A stretch of 46,739 nt of DNA from an uncultured Woeseia sp. (GTDB lineage Bacteria; Pseudomonadota; Gammaproteobacteria; Steroidobacterales; Woeseiaceae), in the NCBI GenBank assembly GCA_913031125.1, contig CAJWFK010000023.1, positions 1-46,739 on the forward strand, given 5' to 3'. Below the pieces are notes generated by a model. It was not told where the DNA came from. It did no database searches and saw only the letters and a list, made by a program, of their open reading frames with translations. Of this stretch, positions 35,558-44,822 are shown one piece after another (within the stretch, counting starts at the first letter, position 1; every line of letters starts with the position of its first letter). The translations under genes were made by a program, and so were the position numbers.

Positions 35558-37522
35558 CTAGAGGGTGCGTTCGTTACCACCATCGATCGTCAACTGCATG
35601 CCTGTGGACTTTGCAAAGCTTTTATCCGTCATGGCCAGTATGGCGCGGGCCACATCGTTACGGGAAATCTCAGTTGAGAGCAAATTACGTCGCTTATACT
35701 CGTCTATTGTTAGGCCGTATTTTTCCGCGCGCTCCGCGAGCACATCATCAGTCCAGATCCCGGTATCGAAAACCGCATCAGGATGCAGCACATTCACACG
35801 AACGCCATGATCAGCTAATTCAAGCGCCGCAACCCTTGCGAGTTGAGTCAGGGCCGCTTTGGCGACTGAATATGGACCGGCACCGGGACCTGGAGCGAGT
35901 GAATTCTTCGATGCTACAACAATTACAGATGGCTCAAACCCTTCCTTCAAATAAGGAATTGCCTCGCGCATTACCTTGAAATGAGAGTCCAGGTTCATTG
36001 TCAGCGCACTATTCCATTCCTTATCACTCGTTTCCTGCAGATAGGAGCTACCTGGAAACGAACCGGCATTACTGACCACGATATCGATTCCACCGAAATG
36101 CAAAACCCCAAGCTCCAGGGCCTCTTTGATTGCTTCTGTGTTTGTGACATCAGCCACGCTCCCCAGGTATAAAGGTGATGTGGAAACCTTTTTTACATCG
36201 GCGTCTATATCCAGTCCGACTACGCATACACCGTGAGCGATTAGCAGTTCTACTGTTGCCCTTCCGATACCTGAGGCCGCACCGGTAACAACGCCGACTT
36301 TTCCTTCCAGTGAGCTGGCCTCCCCAGAAAGTTTTAGCTTCGCCTGTTCTAATTCCCAGTATTCACAATCAAATATGTCCTGCTCAGGTAAGGCTTGCCA
36401 TCCGTCCATCTGCTCACCCCAGGCAATAGCTTTAGCGGTATGCTCAACGATGTCTGTAACCACTTTAAGTCTTTTCCCGTTCACGGCAAAAGCTGCGACA
36501 CCCTTGCCTTTCTGGATACCCCAACGCGGTGCGACATCGAGACACGTCAAACCTTCTCCCGCATGCTGCTTGAAGTAAGATCGATACTCGCCCGCGAAGT
36601 TCTCAAGGTCCTTCGGATGATCGCCTGTCATCAGCATTGGAACCCGCTTTGTCTGTAGCACATGGTCAGGAGTGATTGGTCCACGCCGACCGCAGTCTTC
36701 AATGTTATCCAGGTTAGCCACGGCCAACGGAAGAAAGCGTGCAACCATATTCCCATCGCGACTCTCCCCGACTTGTTTCCTGAGCCGCGCAAATTCGATG
36801 GGGCTCATCTCGGACACTTGCAGGCTATCGCCTGCCTCAACATTGCTTGCCGTATTATCCGCTATGTATTCTTCAGCTTGCGTTACTATACGGATCATAT
36901 TTTCATAACTCGTCTGCGCGTCTTCGTGAAAAGTAAACACCCCATGATGAAGCAGGATAATTCCACTGCACTCATCCCAGTTGACGTTGCGTGTTGCTTC
37001 GAAAACTTGTTTCGCCAGAATAAAACCCGGCATCACATACGGTAGAACAAGGATATCTTCGCCATAAAGCTCCCGTATCTTTTCCTCTCCGCCTCGGGTA
37101 TTCGAAATGGCCACCACCGCATCAGCGTGGGTGTGATCCACATATTTATGAGGAATTAGCGCATGCAATATTGCTTCAACCGAGGGAGCAGGCGCTTTAG
37201 GGTCTACCTGTGAGCATTTGAGTTCTCTCATCATGTCAAGATCAGACAGCGTGGGTAATGACGCGAGTTGTTGCAGGGTCTTGAGGCGTGTCGGCGCAAA
37301 ACCGTCGGTGCCAATCGTTTGAAGATCGTGCCCGCTTCCCTTGATGTGTAGTATCTCCTCCGCTTCCCCAAAGACATTATCTGCTACATCTTTCACGGAT
37401 GTGTTACCACCCCCGTGGAGAACAAGGTCCGCTGATTGCCCGAGTAACCTCGACGTATAGGCACGAAGCTCAAGCGGGTTCTTACATTGTTTGGCTTCGC
37501 TGTCGTCCCAAAGATTTTTCAT
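35558..37522 (-). CDS. Bifunctional class II aldolase / short-chain dehydrogenase
   Basis: This 654-residue fusion resembles RhaEW-type enzymes that split a sugar phosphate and oxidise the aldehyde. The aldolase half has LVLHGGGNTSVK (34-45), zinc-site histidines His130 and His132 in DHTHADAVVAIS, and LHHGVFTFHED (191-201). A linker leads to the SDR half with TGAASGIG (413-420), SNAG, Ser538, Tyr551 and Lys555 (YSVAK). The length fits the family. It lies in a cluster with a carrier and two more SDRs, which favours sugar catabolism. The exact sugar is unknown. Confidence 0.9.
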   Translation of the reverse strand: MKNLWDDSEAKQCKNPLELRAYTSRLLGQSADLVLHGGGNTSVKDVADNVFGEAEEILHIKGSGHDLQTIGTDGFAPTRLKTLQQLASLPTLSDLDMMRELKCSQVDPKAPAPSVEAILHALIPHKYVDHTHADAVVAISNTRGGEEKIRELYGEDILVLPYVMPGFILAKQVFEATRNVNWDECSGIILLHHGVFTFHEDAQTSYENMIRIVTQAEEYIADNTASNVEAGDSLQVSEMSPIEFARLRKQVGESRDGNMVARFLPLAVANLDNIEDCGRRGPITPDHVLQTKRVPMLMTGDHPKDLENFAGEYRSYFKQHAGEGLTCLDVAPRWGIQKGKGVAAFAVNGKRLKVVTDIVEHTAKAIAWGEQMDGWQALPEQDIFDCEYWELEQAKLKLSGEASSLEGKVGVVTGAASGIGRATVELLIAHGVCVVGLDIDADVKKVSTSPLYLGSVADVTNTEAIKEALELGVLHFGGIDIVVSNAGSFPGSSYLQETSDKEWNSALTMNLDSHFKVMREAIPYLKEGFEPSVIVVASKNSLAPGPGAGPYSVAKAALTQLARVAALELADHGVRVNVLHPDAVFDTGIWTDDVLAERAEKYGLTIDEYKRRNLLSTEISRNDVARAILAMTDKSFAKSTGMQLTIDGGNERTL

Positions 37523-37886
37523 TATCTCTCCCTGCTAATTTTCGCATGTATACCCTATACATATTTTTTATACCATTTTTCGCTAATTTTGCATCAAATT
37601 CTGTCCCTAAAAATTCCATATAAGTAGAAAGAGTTTGTAATAAAAGTATGATATTACCATCTGATAATCAATGGGTTATTGGGTTTTTCTAATGTTTTAT
37701 ATATTTATGACGGCAACCAGGCATTATATTCCTGTCCTTAATCATCGCTTCCCTCTTATCCGAGTGAAAAAAGCACCAAACAGAGGACGAGGGATTTGCC
37801 GCAAATTGTAGGGGTTCGTTGCCCGAGTAGTTTTTTCCAATGTCTTGACTTGTTTATCCGTTGGGGACAGCAAATTATGTCATTTT
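37523..37886. other. Gene-free stretch upstream of the aldolase/dehydrogenase gene
   Basis: This 364 bp, mostly AT-rich stretch holds no convincing gene. It must contain the promoter of the aldolase/dehydrogenase gene on the minus strand. A weak candidate is TTGATG (37597-37592) and TATAAA (37572-37567) with 19 bp spacing. Two palindromes are visible: one at 37546-37562, described separately, and ATTTGC-C-GCAAAT at 37794-37806. No clear terminator for the HyuA-type gene was seen. Confidence 0.5.
37546..37562. promoter_or_regulatory. Perfect palindrome, candidate operator of the aldolase/dehydrogenase gene
   Basis: ATGTATA-CCC-TATACAT is a perfect 7+7 inverted repeat, 23 bp before the ATG and just downstream of a TATAAA box on the minus strand. 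Size and TATAC core resemble operators of GntR-family repressors. The regulator is not in the window. Confidence 0.55.
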
Positions 37887-39884
37887 CTATTGGAGATACC
37901 CGGTACAGGTTACCCTTATTACCGCGCAGACAATCCCTTGTTTAGTGTCGTTGTTAGGTAGCTCAACCTGTTCAATTTCCGTCTTGGTGATTAAATCCCT
38001 ACCGCCCATTGCCTTAACCCTTTCTCTTGCCTTGGCCGTGGCCATCTTTTCAGCCGTTTTTATAGCCTCTGGGGCCGATTCAAGGACCAGTGGGTCCTTA
38101 TTAGCATGTACGAGGAACCGGCCTGCCTCATATCCTGTTACTTCTATACTGACTTTCATTCGAACCATGCCAACTGCCGCGCCCACTGCATTCGCAACAT
38201 CAGCATTATCTGGAATGATTGCTTTGGTATTAAGTCGACGCCCAACTTCTGGATAGTACAGTGCGGCCGGCGCTCCAACCCCGATTACCGGTAGAGAGGA
38301 TTTTAATCCGATACCGAGGTTAGCGATAACCCCCTCACCCGACGTTACCGCAGCAATCAAAGGATTGTCTTCGGCCAAATCTTCTTGTGCCAGTTCGCGG
38401 AGCAACAAATAGGCGCTCCTGCGGGTCACAGCCTCTATCACATTATTTGCAAAATCTTCCAATGCGGCGGTGTTATTGGAATCCCGACGCGACAATTGAC
38501 CACTGACCCGCCCGAATACCTGGCATGCTAATTTTGCGGTTCTGGAGCACCATTGTGACTGTCTACCGAGGAAATGAGCGGCATCACTAGGTGTAAAACC
38601 GCCAATTTGGACCAGTCCTAGGGCCGTTAGCCGGTGAATCCGCTCCTCATCTCCTTTGTGGGTAACTATCTCTGACCATCCGCGGGCCCCTGCCCCTACA
38701 CCCTCCAGGAGCTTCTTATCCGCGGCGTCGAGGCCAGCCTTCGCTTGGTAATCGTTACCTCCCTCCGGGAGCAGAATGAATCGTGAAGCAGCTCTCAGGC
38801 CCCTCCCACTATCTAACGCATTCGCGAGCCGCTCCGGAACCGTTGGCCATCGCTGACCGAGTAAGGCCAACGGAATAACCCTTCGTTTTCCAAGAATGAA
38901 GTTGCCTGTGTGATTGGTAAGGACTTCTGTGTCGCCACCTAAAGCCGAGGTGTGCATCTCAATCGCATTCACCATGGTCCGGTAATCACCTACTACCGAG
39001 CCACTGTCACTGGTCTCCGGCCATCCGTTGGCTGCAGTTGCGATATCGGTCGTAGTTCCCCCTATGTCTGAAATAATAAAATCAGATTCACCGGATAAGA
39101 ACTGGGCACCGATTACGCTTGCCGCGGGTCCCGACATAATGGTTTCTATGGGCCGGTCCTCAACCAACTCTGCTGTGGCTAGCGAACCGTCGCCCTTGAC
39201 CACCATCAGGCGGGCATCGATACCCTCATCCGCCAGGCTTTTCTTTATCGCCTGTATCAGTGCGACGATCCGCGAAATTATTTTGGCATTCAAAGTGGCT
39301 GTCAGTGCCCGGCGTGGTACGTCCAGGTCACTCGACAAATCGCAGGAAAGTGACACGGGTAAGTCGGTTACTTCATTGATCAGTTCTTTTGCGCGATGCT
39401 CGTGTGTAGCATTTCTCACGGAATAAAGGGAGGCAATTGAGAACGCGTCAACCTGGCCCAATAACCGGTCCACTTCAGCCGTTAAAAGTGCCTCATCAAG
39501 CGGCTCGAACTCTTTTCCTTCATGATCATGACCTCCGGATACGCGGATCATGCGATCCTCTGGTATTTCCTCCTTGATACGGGATCTTTCGACCATTCGA
39601 TCGTCGAATCCGATAAGGATACTTCCGACGCTTGCCCCGAGTCCCTCGACTAAGGCATTGGTTGCCAGAGTGGTCGAAATTGAAACCAGCGAGATATCGC
39701 TTCTGTCTAATGGTTTGTCCCCGGCGACCAGAACTTGTCCCAGGGCTGCTGCCACCCCAATACTCAAATCACCGTGTGTCGTGATGGCCTTGGCGGAGGC
39801 TAGAATACTGCGATCCTGCAAATTCACCACCACCGCGTCGGTATAGGTACCGCCCGTATCTATTCCAATGTTATATCGCGCCAT
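37887..39884 (-). CDS. Hydantoinase/oxoprolinase subunit A-type protein (HyuA-like), no HyuB partner
   Basis: This 665-residue ASKHA-fold ATPase subunit has the N-terminal phosphate loop IGIDTGGTYTDAVV, a central SDFIISDIGGTTTDIA and GVGAPAALYYPEVGRRL near the C-terminus. In hydantoinases and 5-oxoprolinases this subunit phosphorylates and opens an amide ring with a B subunit. No HyuB is encoded on either side. The upstream part of the frame to 39911 lacks homology-like sequence, so the ATG at 39884 is chosen. It may act alone, as some family members seem to, or with a partner elsewhere. Confidence 0.87.
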   Translation of the reverse strand: MARYNIGIDTGGTYTDAVVVNLQDRSILASAKAITTHGDLSIGVAAALGQVLVAGDKPLDRSDISLVSISTTLATNALVEGLGASVGSILIGFDDRMVERSRIKEEIPEDRMIRVSGGHDHEGKEFEPLDEALLTAEVDRLLGQVDAFSIASLYSVRNATHEHRAKELINEVTDLPVSLSCDLSSDLDVPRRALTATLNAKIISRIVALIQAIKKSLADEGIDARLMVVKGDGSLATAELVEDRPIETIMSGPAASVIGAQFLSGESDFIISDIGGTTTDIATAANGWPETSDSGSVVGDYRTMVNAIEMHTSALGGDTEVLTNHTGNFILGKRRVIPLALLGQRWPTVPERLANALDSGRGLRAASRFILLPEGGNDYQAKAGLDAADKKLLEGVGAGARGWSEIVTHKGDEERIHRLTALGLVQIGGFTPSDAAHFLGRQSQWCSRTAKLACQVFGRVSGQLSRRDSNNTAALEDFANNVIEAVTRRSAYLLLRELAQEDLAEDNPLIAAVTSGEGVIANLGIGLKSSLPVIGVGAPAALYYPEVGRRLNTKAIIPDNADVANAVGAAVGMVRMKVSIEVTGYEAGRFLVHANKDPLVLESAPEAIKTAEKMATAKARERVKAMGGRDLITKTEIEQVELPNNDTKQGIVCAVIRVTCTGYLQ

Positions 39885-40107
39885 AACCCAGCTGACTCCC
39901 CATAGCCGCAAACTCTCCGATAACTAAAGCGTCTCGCAAGTGCCCATTTCAAAGGCAGTACCATAAGGCAACGCAATATAGTGCAACATCGGCCTACGAC
40001 ACCTGGTAACAGAATAAAAGGACTAACAATAGGATCTTTTTCATGATCGATTAATATAGCAGATGACTTAATGTCCCCGCTTTTTGGTTCCTCAAGGCCA
40101 ACCATCT
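39885..40107. other. Gap between bicupin and HyuA-type genes
   Basis: These 223 bp separate two minus-strand genes. Nothing certain is seen. An 81-codon open frame on the minus strand has no recognisable motif or ribosome binding site and is not called. The promoter of the HyuA-type gene probably lies here. Confidence 0.4.
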
Positions 40108-40782
40108 CTACTTGAGTGTGACTAAGACCATATTCATGGTGACCTCACCAACATTGCCAATCTCATGATCTGCGGCAGCATCCAGCCACTCCGCAGATCC
40201 AGGGGTATAAGTGCATCCCCTCTTTGAATCTAACCCCTGGTCCCGTTCCTCCAGTATGCCGCCGCTGATATGAATCAAAATCTGGTTTCCGGGGCGATTA
40301 TGCATGCCCGACCATTGACCAGGTTTTAATTCTATTCGTTGGGCTATTAACCGATGATTTTCGAATAACGGCTCCAGGGTAATAGTCGGATATACTTGCG
40401 GTTCACATCCCCTTGCTGAATTAATTGGCTCCGGCTCTTTGAGAGTGACATAAATGAGCTCCATATCAGAGTTCCCGGTGTTTCCAGAGTCGTGTTGTTT
40501 GCTCAATGGAATCTCATCTACCCAGCCGACCGAACCGGCCTCTTCCGCTTCCTTCCAGTATTCTATTTCATCACCGAGCCGCCCCGACCACTCCCCGCTA
40601 GTTATCTGCACATAAAGCTGGTTCCCCGGATGGCTGTGCACACCTTCCCATTCCCCAGCAGGAACCATTAGTCGCTGCAGGACCGCATAGCGATTACTAA
40701 GCAGTACCACACCGTCTGGGTCATCGAGATTGGGGTAGGTTAAGAGAAACGGCACATCTTCCTTTGCAAACTCTTTTTTCAT
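40108..40782 (-). CDS. Two-domain cupin protein
   Basis: This 224-residue bicupin has two similar halves with GVHSHPGNQLYVQ in the first and GMHNRPGNQILIH in the second. Both keep the GxH...PGNQ core, but the second has Arg where the first has His, so only the first half has the usual pair of metal histidines. The repeated LIYVTLKEP and MVLVTLK strand ends confirm the duplication. There is no signal peptide. It may be a metal-dependent isomerase, lyase or ligand sensor. Confidence 0.8.
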   Translation of the reverse strand: MKKEFAKEDVPFLLTYPNLDDPDGVVLLSNRYAVLQRLMVPAGEWEGVHSHPGNQLYVQITSGEWSGRLGDEIEYWKEAEEAGSVGWVDEIPLSKQHDSGNTGNSDMELIYVTLKEPEPINSARGCEPQVYPTITLEPLFENHRLIAQRIELKPGQWSGMHNRPGNQILIHISGGILEERDQGLDSKRGCTYTPGSAEWLDAAADHEIGNVGEVTMNMVLVTLK

Positions 40783-40809
40783 CGATACTCCGTCGTGAGA
40801 GTCTTAAAT

Positions 40810-42813
40810 TCAGAATGGACCATTTACAACAGTTGGTGAATTCCAGTTAGCCACCCAGACGTCCTCATTGCGAATGTAATAGACCGTATCCTGATGGATA
40901 AATGAACGATTTCTATCAGAGAAGAAGAATAGTGAAGAACTGGTCGGTGGCAAAATTGATCCAACACTATTAAGCGAGGCTAATTCCGGCACCTCCTTGT
41001 CCCGAATATCAAAGAGATAGAGACCTGATTCCAGATATTCGTAGGTATTATCCAGGCTATAGAGGTGGGCAGGAATTGCAAAACGATCGACGCCGTTTAC
41101 ATCCGGCTGATAGGTAAATGCATGTCGATCAAAACGCGCTTCGCTGTATGACCCCTGCCCACCCAGGCTAATACTCCCGAGCGAAAGGGGTTGTGCAAGA
41201 TTAGATACATCAAACAGTTCCAATTTAATTCCGCCAATCGCGTCGGACCCCAGCCCAAGTAGCAGATCATTGCTAACAGGGTGTAGAAAGTCGGAGAAGC
41301 CGGTAATCTCCAATTCGCCTGCGACAAAAGGATCACTCGGATCTGAAAGATCGAAGGCATACAAAGGATCAATCTGGAGAAAAGTGACGGCGTATGCCCT
41401 GTCACCTAAAAAACGCACCCCATAAAGCGCCTCATCAGGTTTGCCAATTTCATCCGGATATTGATCGTTTGGCAATGTTGACAGGATATCTAGTACAGGG
41501 CCGTCATCAGATTCACGGAGAATATAAAGCTCGTGATCGATCGAGTCATCACTCTCCCAGTCAAATAGGGATGTGAATACCCGTAAATCGCTTTCATGCT
41601 CGCTCATGCGGAAATCAGCTTGCCCGCCTCTCCAAACCACTCCCCCGACCTCAGCAGAGCCGCGATAGTCGACGGATGAACCTGATAAACCGAATTTGTG
41701 TATCCGCGTTACATCGAGCGAAGAATTGGGGTCCTGCCTCGGCTCAGTAAGGTACAGGGCGCTATTGGATACATAAATCCCGTAAGCCTCTTCGTTATAG
41801 CAGGTCGTCTCAAAAGAGGATGGATCATCCATAGAGATCGCCGTGATACTAGTGATTACTGAGTAGCCGGTGTCATCTGCCTGTGTCGTAATATAACAGT
41901 CCCCAGGCGTTACCAAATCCTGTATTTGACCATTGACTGTGATTTTAGGCAGCAACTCCTGCAGGGTGACGCTTGCTAATAACTGCTCGTTCGCCGCCTG
42001 CTCTTCTTCGCTCGTGACGTAGTAAATCAGGCCATCGATATTCGGTGTGTAGCGACTTACGATGTATACGGTATTGTCTATGCGTCGACTATCAACAAAA
42101 ACCCCTTCAATCTCTACCTCGACGTCCAGGACAGGGTTAGCAGGGTCACTAACATCATAGACACGGTAGCCCATACTCTCCGGCCCCCAAATAGCAATGT
42201 CCGCCCACATGTCTCCATACATGCCGTAAATCGCTTCACTGGTAAGCGCAAATAGCTGACTGTTATTGATATAAAGCCCCTGTACCGACACGTTTTCTTC
42301 AAGCGGTATAGTTGCTTTGAGGGATGCTATTTCTGATTGCGGGTCGGTCTCCAGGATCCGGATGGATGATTCCGGATCATTACCTGTATTAGTTGCACCA
42401 TCATTGGGTGCATCCTCAAAAATAAAACAACAATCCTGGTAGCGTCGCGGTGCAATATACAAATGGGAGCCATCGTAGCGAACGGCGTCAAACTCATCGA
42501 CGTTCTTCTCCTGGGTGTATGTCCCTGTATAACTACCAAGAGCTGAGGCCCCGACCGCGTCTTCGGAATAAACTGCTGCCGGTAAGCTGCTGGATATATT
42601 GAAGCCCGATTTTATTGATTCTTCCAGGCTCTCCGCGTCAATAACCGGACTAAGAAGGCCTACAACAGGTTCTTCGGGCGGAGTGATTACTACAACTGTA
42701 TTCGTGGCTCCCTCTCCAGAGCACCCAGACAGCCATATCGCCACGGTTAGGGTTCCCAATAACCCTCCCTGGGCACCTTGTCCGTGACGTCTTTTTATTT
42801 GCTTGCCCATCAT
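40810..42813 (-). CDS. Secreted beta-propeller lipoprotein (PF09826-like)
   Basis: This 667-residue protein has a lipobox WLSGC (Cys31). The beta-propeller family pattern begins YTQEKNVDEFDAVRYDGSHL, with repeated blades each carrying a YVYDVSDPANP- or LFDVSNLAQP-like segment. Such proteins (COG4880) are exported and of unknown function. It lies 27 bp upstream of the bicupin start on the same strand. Confidence 0.82.
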   Translation of the reverse strand: MMGKQIKRRHGQGAQGGLLGTLTVAIWLSGCSGEGATNTVVVITPPEEPVVGLLSPVIDAESLEESIKSGFNISSSLPAAVYSEDAVGASALGSYTGTYTQEKNVDEFDAVRYDGSHLYIAPRRYQDCCFIFEDAPNDGATNTGNDPESSIRILETDPQSEIASLKATIPLEENVSVQGLYINNSQLFALTSEAIYGMYGDMWADIAIWGPESMGYRVYDVSDPANPVLDVEVEIEGVFVDSRRIDNTVYIVSRYTPNIDGLIYYVTSEEEQAANEQLLASVTLQELLPKITVNGQIQDLVTPGDCYITTQADDTGYSVITSITAISMDDPSSFETTCYNEEAYGIYVSNSALYLTEPRQDPNSSLDVTRIHKFGLSGSSVDYRGSAEVGGVVWRGGQADFRMSEHESDLRVFTSLFDWESDDSIDHELYILRESDDGPVLDILSTLPNDQYPDEIGKPDEALYGVRFLGDRAYAVTFLQIDPLYAFDLSDPSDPFVAGELEITGFSDFLHPVSNDLLLGLGSDAIGGIKLELFDVSNLAQPLSLGSISLGGQGSYSEARFDRHAFTYQPDVNGVDRFAIPAHLYSLDNTYEYLESGLYLFDIRDKEVPELASLNSVGSILPPTSSSLFFFSDRNRSFIHQDTVYYIRNEDVWVANWNSPTVVNGPF

Positions 42814-42921
42814 AAATGCGGAGTATAGAACCTCTTGCTCGTGGAGTTAAATATCTTCCTTTAACACTCGGCTAGAGAGCACCATCGAATACCCATTTGA
42901 TGTAAAAAAAGACACCTTTTT

Positions 42922-44718
42922 CTACCCGGTCTCTGTATTTTTTTCTCTTAGAAAGCCATAGCGACCCCGGAACAACAGTAAAAATGACATCACTGCGATC
43001 GCCCCAAGGAACATGGCCATTGGTTGTTGCCCATAGAGAATGAGGCCAATGCTGAATAAGGCACTGTATGTACCGACGCAACCCAGAAATATATTCAGCA
43101 ACGCTTGGGGAATATTATCCTCTGGGGGTGAGATTGGTAGTGGGTCCACTGCATCCGCTAGCTCGTCTTTTACTGTCTGCCAGCCCGGTCCCCTTGGCCT
43201 GATTAGCCGATAAAATATCTCCAGGGTACGACTGTCAGTTCGAGGCGTTAGAAAGGTGGTCACTAGCCAGGCCACGGTTGTCAGACAAATACCAATAAGA
43301 AGCTTCTCGTGGGAGGCCCACGCGCCGTTTGCTCCAAACTCGAAATAGAGAGCAATAACAAACGAGACAAGCATAGCGACAATCTCACTATAGGCGTTTA
43401 TACGCCACCAAAACCAACGCAAAAGGAACAAGAGCCCGGTGCCTGCTCCGATGGTGAGGATAATTCTGAATGCCTGCATGGCACTTTCGAGGTATAAGGC
43501 GAAGGTGCACGCTAACAGCATAAGCAAGATTGTCGCTAGCCGCCCAACAAACACGAGCTCCCGTTCGGGAGCGTCCGGCCGAATAAAACGATGATAGAAA
43601 TCATTTACCACATAGGACGAGCCCCAGTTAAGCTGACTCGACATTGTGGACATGTAAGCTGCAACCAAAGACGCCAGAACAAGGCCCATCAGTCCAGCCG
43701 GCAAAAACGTTAACATGGCCGGATAGGCGAGATCATGGCGGATAATATCCTGATCTATTTCAGGAAAAGCATTTTGAATAGAGACCAGATCCGGGAAAAC
43801 AATCAAGGAGGATAGTGCAACCAATATCCAAGGCCATGGACGAAGAGCATAGTGTGCGACCTGAAAAAGAAGAACCGCCCCAAGAGCATTCTCTTCGTCT
43901 TTGGCGGCCAGCATCCGCTGGGCCACGTAGCCGCCGCCACCTGGTTCTGAGCCGGGATACCAGACACTCCACCACTGCACAGCAAGGGGAATAATAAAAA
44001 CCGTTAGTGTTATTTCCCAGTTTGAGAAATCCGGAAAAAAATCGAGCCGTCCGGCTACTGAAGGATGCGTTAATAGCTCCGACAGGCCCCCGACTTGTGG
44101 CAGATTAACAGCAACCCAGGCAGTGGCTACTGCGCCCGCCATCGATGCGACGAAAAGTATCAGGTCCGTGATTACCACTCCAAGGAATCCTCCCAGGGTG
44201 GTGAATACAAGAGTAACGCTGCCGATGATGAGAACCGTTTCCAGGGGTGTTAGACCAAGGATTACCGCGGATATCTTAATTGCCGCCAAAGTCACTAAGG
44301 CCATTACCATGGCGTTAAAAAAGACCCCTAGGTAAAGGGCCCTGAATCCTCGAACGGCTATAGCAGCCTTGCCGCTGTATCGAAGCTCGTAGAACTCGAG
44401 GTCGGTCAAGATACCGGCCCGGCGCCACAATCTTGCGTACAAAAATGCCGTTACCATGCCCGTCAAAAGGAAAGCCCACCAGACCCAGTTTCCGGAAATT
44501 CCTTGTGTACGCACAATTTCGGTAACTAGGTTTGGCGTGTCAGTTGAAAATGTCGTCGCCACCATCGACACGCCAAGTAGCCACCATGGCATCTGTCGAT
44601 TAGAAAGAAAAAACGACGCAGAACTCTGTCCGGCTCGACGGCTTACATATACGCCGATTCCCAGAATCAGGAGCAAGAAGCTCGAGATAATTATCAAATC
44701 AATATATTCAAGCCGCAT
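42922..44718 (-). CDS. Sodium:solute symporter (SSS family)
   Basis: This 598-residue carrier has about 14 membrane helices. Family features are the first helix YIDLIIISSFLLLILGIGVY, SFFLSNRQMPWWLLGVSMVA and YMSTMSSQLNWGSSYVVNDF, the region near the second sodium site. The frame is open to a GTG at 44763. The ATG at 44718 starts right before the first helix and is preferred. The substrate could be a sugar, organic acid or similar solute. An AT-rich hairpin (42902-42925) overlaps the stop codon. Confidence 0.9.
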   Translation of the reverse strand: MRLEYIDLIIISSFLLLILGIGVYVSRRAGQSSASFFLSNRQMPWWLLGVSMVATTFSTDTPNLVTEIVRTQGISGNWVWWAFLLTGMVTAFLYARLWRRAGILTDLEFYELRYSGKAAIAVRGFRALYLGVFFNAMVMALVTLAAIKISAVILGLTPLETVLIIGSVTLVFTTLGGFLGVVITDLILFVASMAGAVATAWVAVNLPQVGGLSELLTHPSVAGRLDFFPDFSNWEITLTVFIIPLAVQWWSVWYPGSEPGGGGYVAQRMLAAKDEENALGAVLLFQVAHYALRPWPWILVALSSLIVFPDLVSIQNAFPEIDQDIIRHDLAYPAMLTFLPAGLMGLVLASLVAAYMSTMSSQLNWGSSYVVNDFYHRFIRPDAPERELVFVGRLATILLMLLACTFALYLESAMQAFRIILTIGAGTGLLFLLRWFWWRINAYSEIVAMLVSFVIALYFEFGANGAWASHEKLLIGICLTTVAWLVTTFLTPRTDSRTLEIFYRLIRPRGPGWQTVKDELADAVDPLPISPPEDNIPQALLNIFLGCVGTYSALFSIGLILYGQQPMAMFLGAIAVMSFLLLFRGRYGFLREKNTETG

Positions 44719-44822
44719 ATTGGTAGTAAAAGTCGTTTTCTGTATGTAGCGCTTATCCGGCACACGAGCTCAACTGGAACTAGAGGGTCTTGCGGTAAGC
44801 CCATTTCTTCTGTCCTTCCCTG

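Noticed and set aside
37887..39884. Whether the HyuA-type gene is a pseudogene
   Set aside because: It is full length with intact phosphate-binding motifs. Only the B partner is missing.
39860..40105. 81-codon minus-strand open frame in the gap before the HyuA-type gene
   Set aside because: No motif, signal or ribosome binding site, and it overlaps the start of the HyuA-type gene. More likely chance.
42902..42925. Possible rho-independent terminator after the symporter gene
   Set aside because: GTAAAAAAAG/CTTTTTCTAC pairs with one mismatch, but the stem is AT-rich, overlaps the stop codon and has no T-tract after it.
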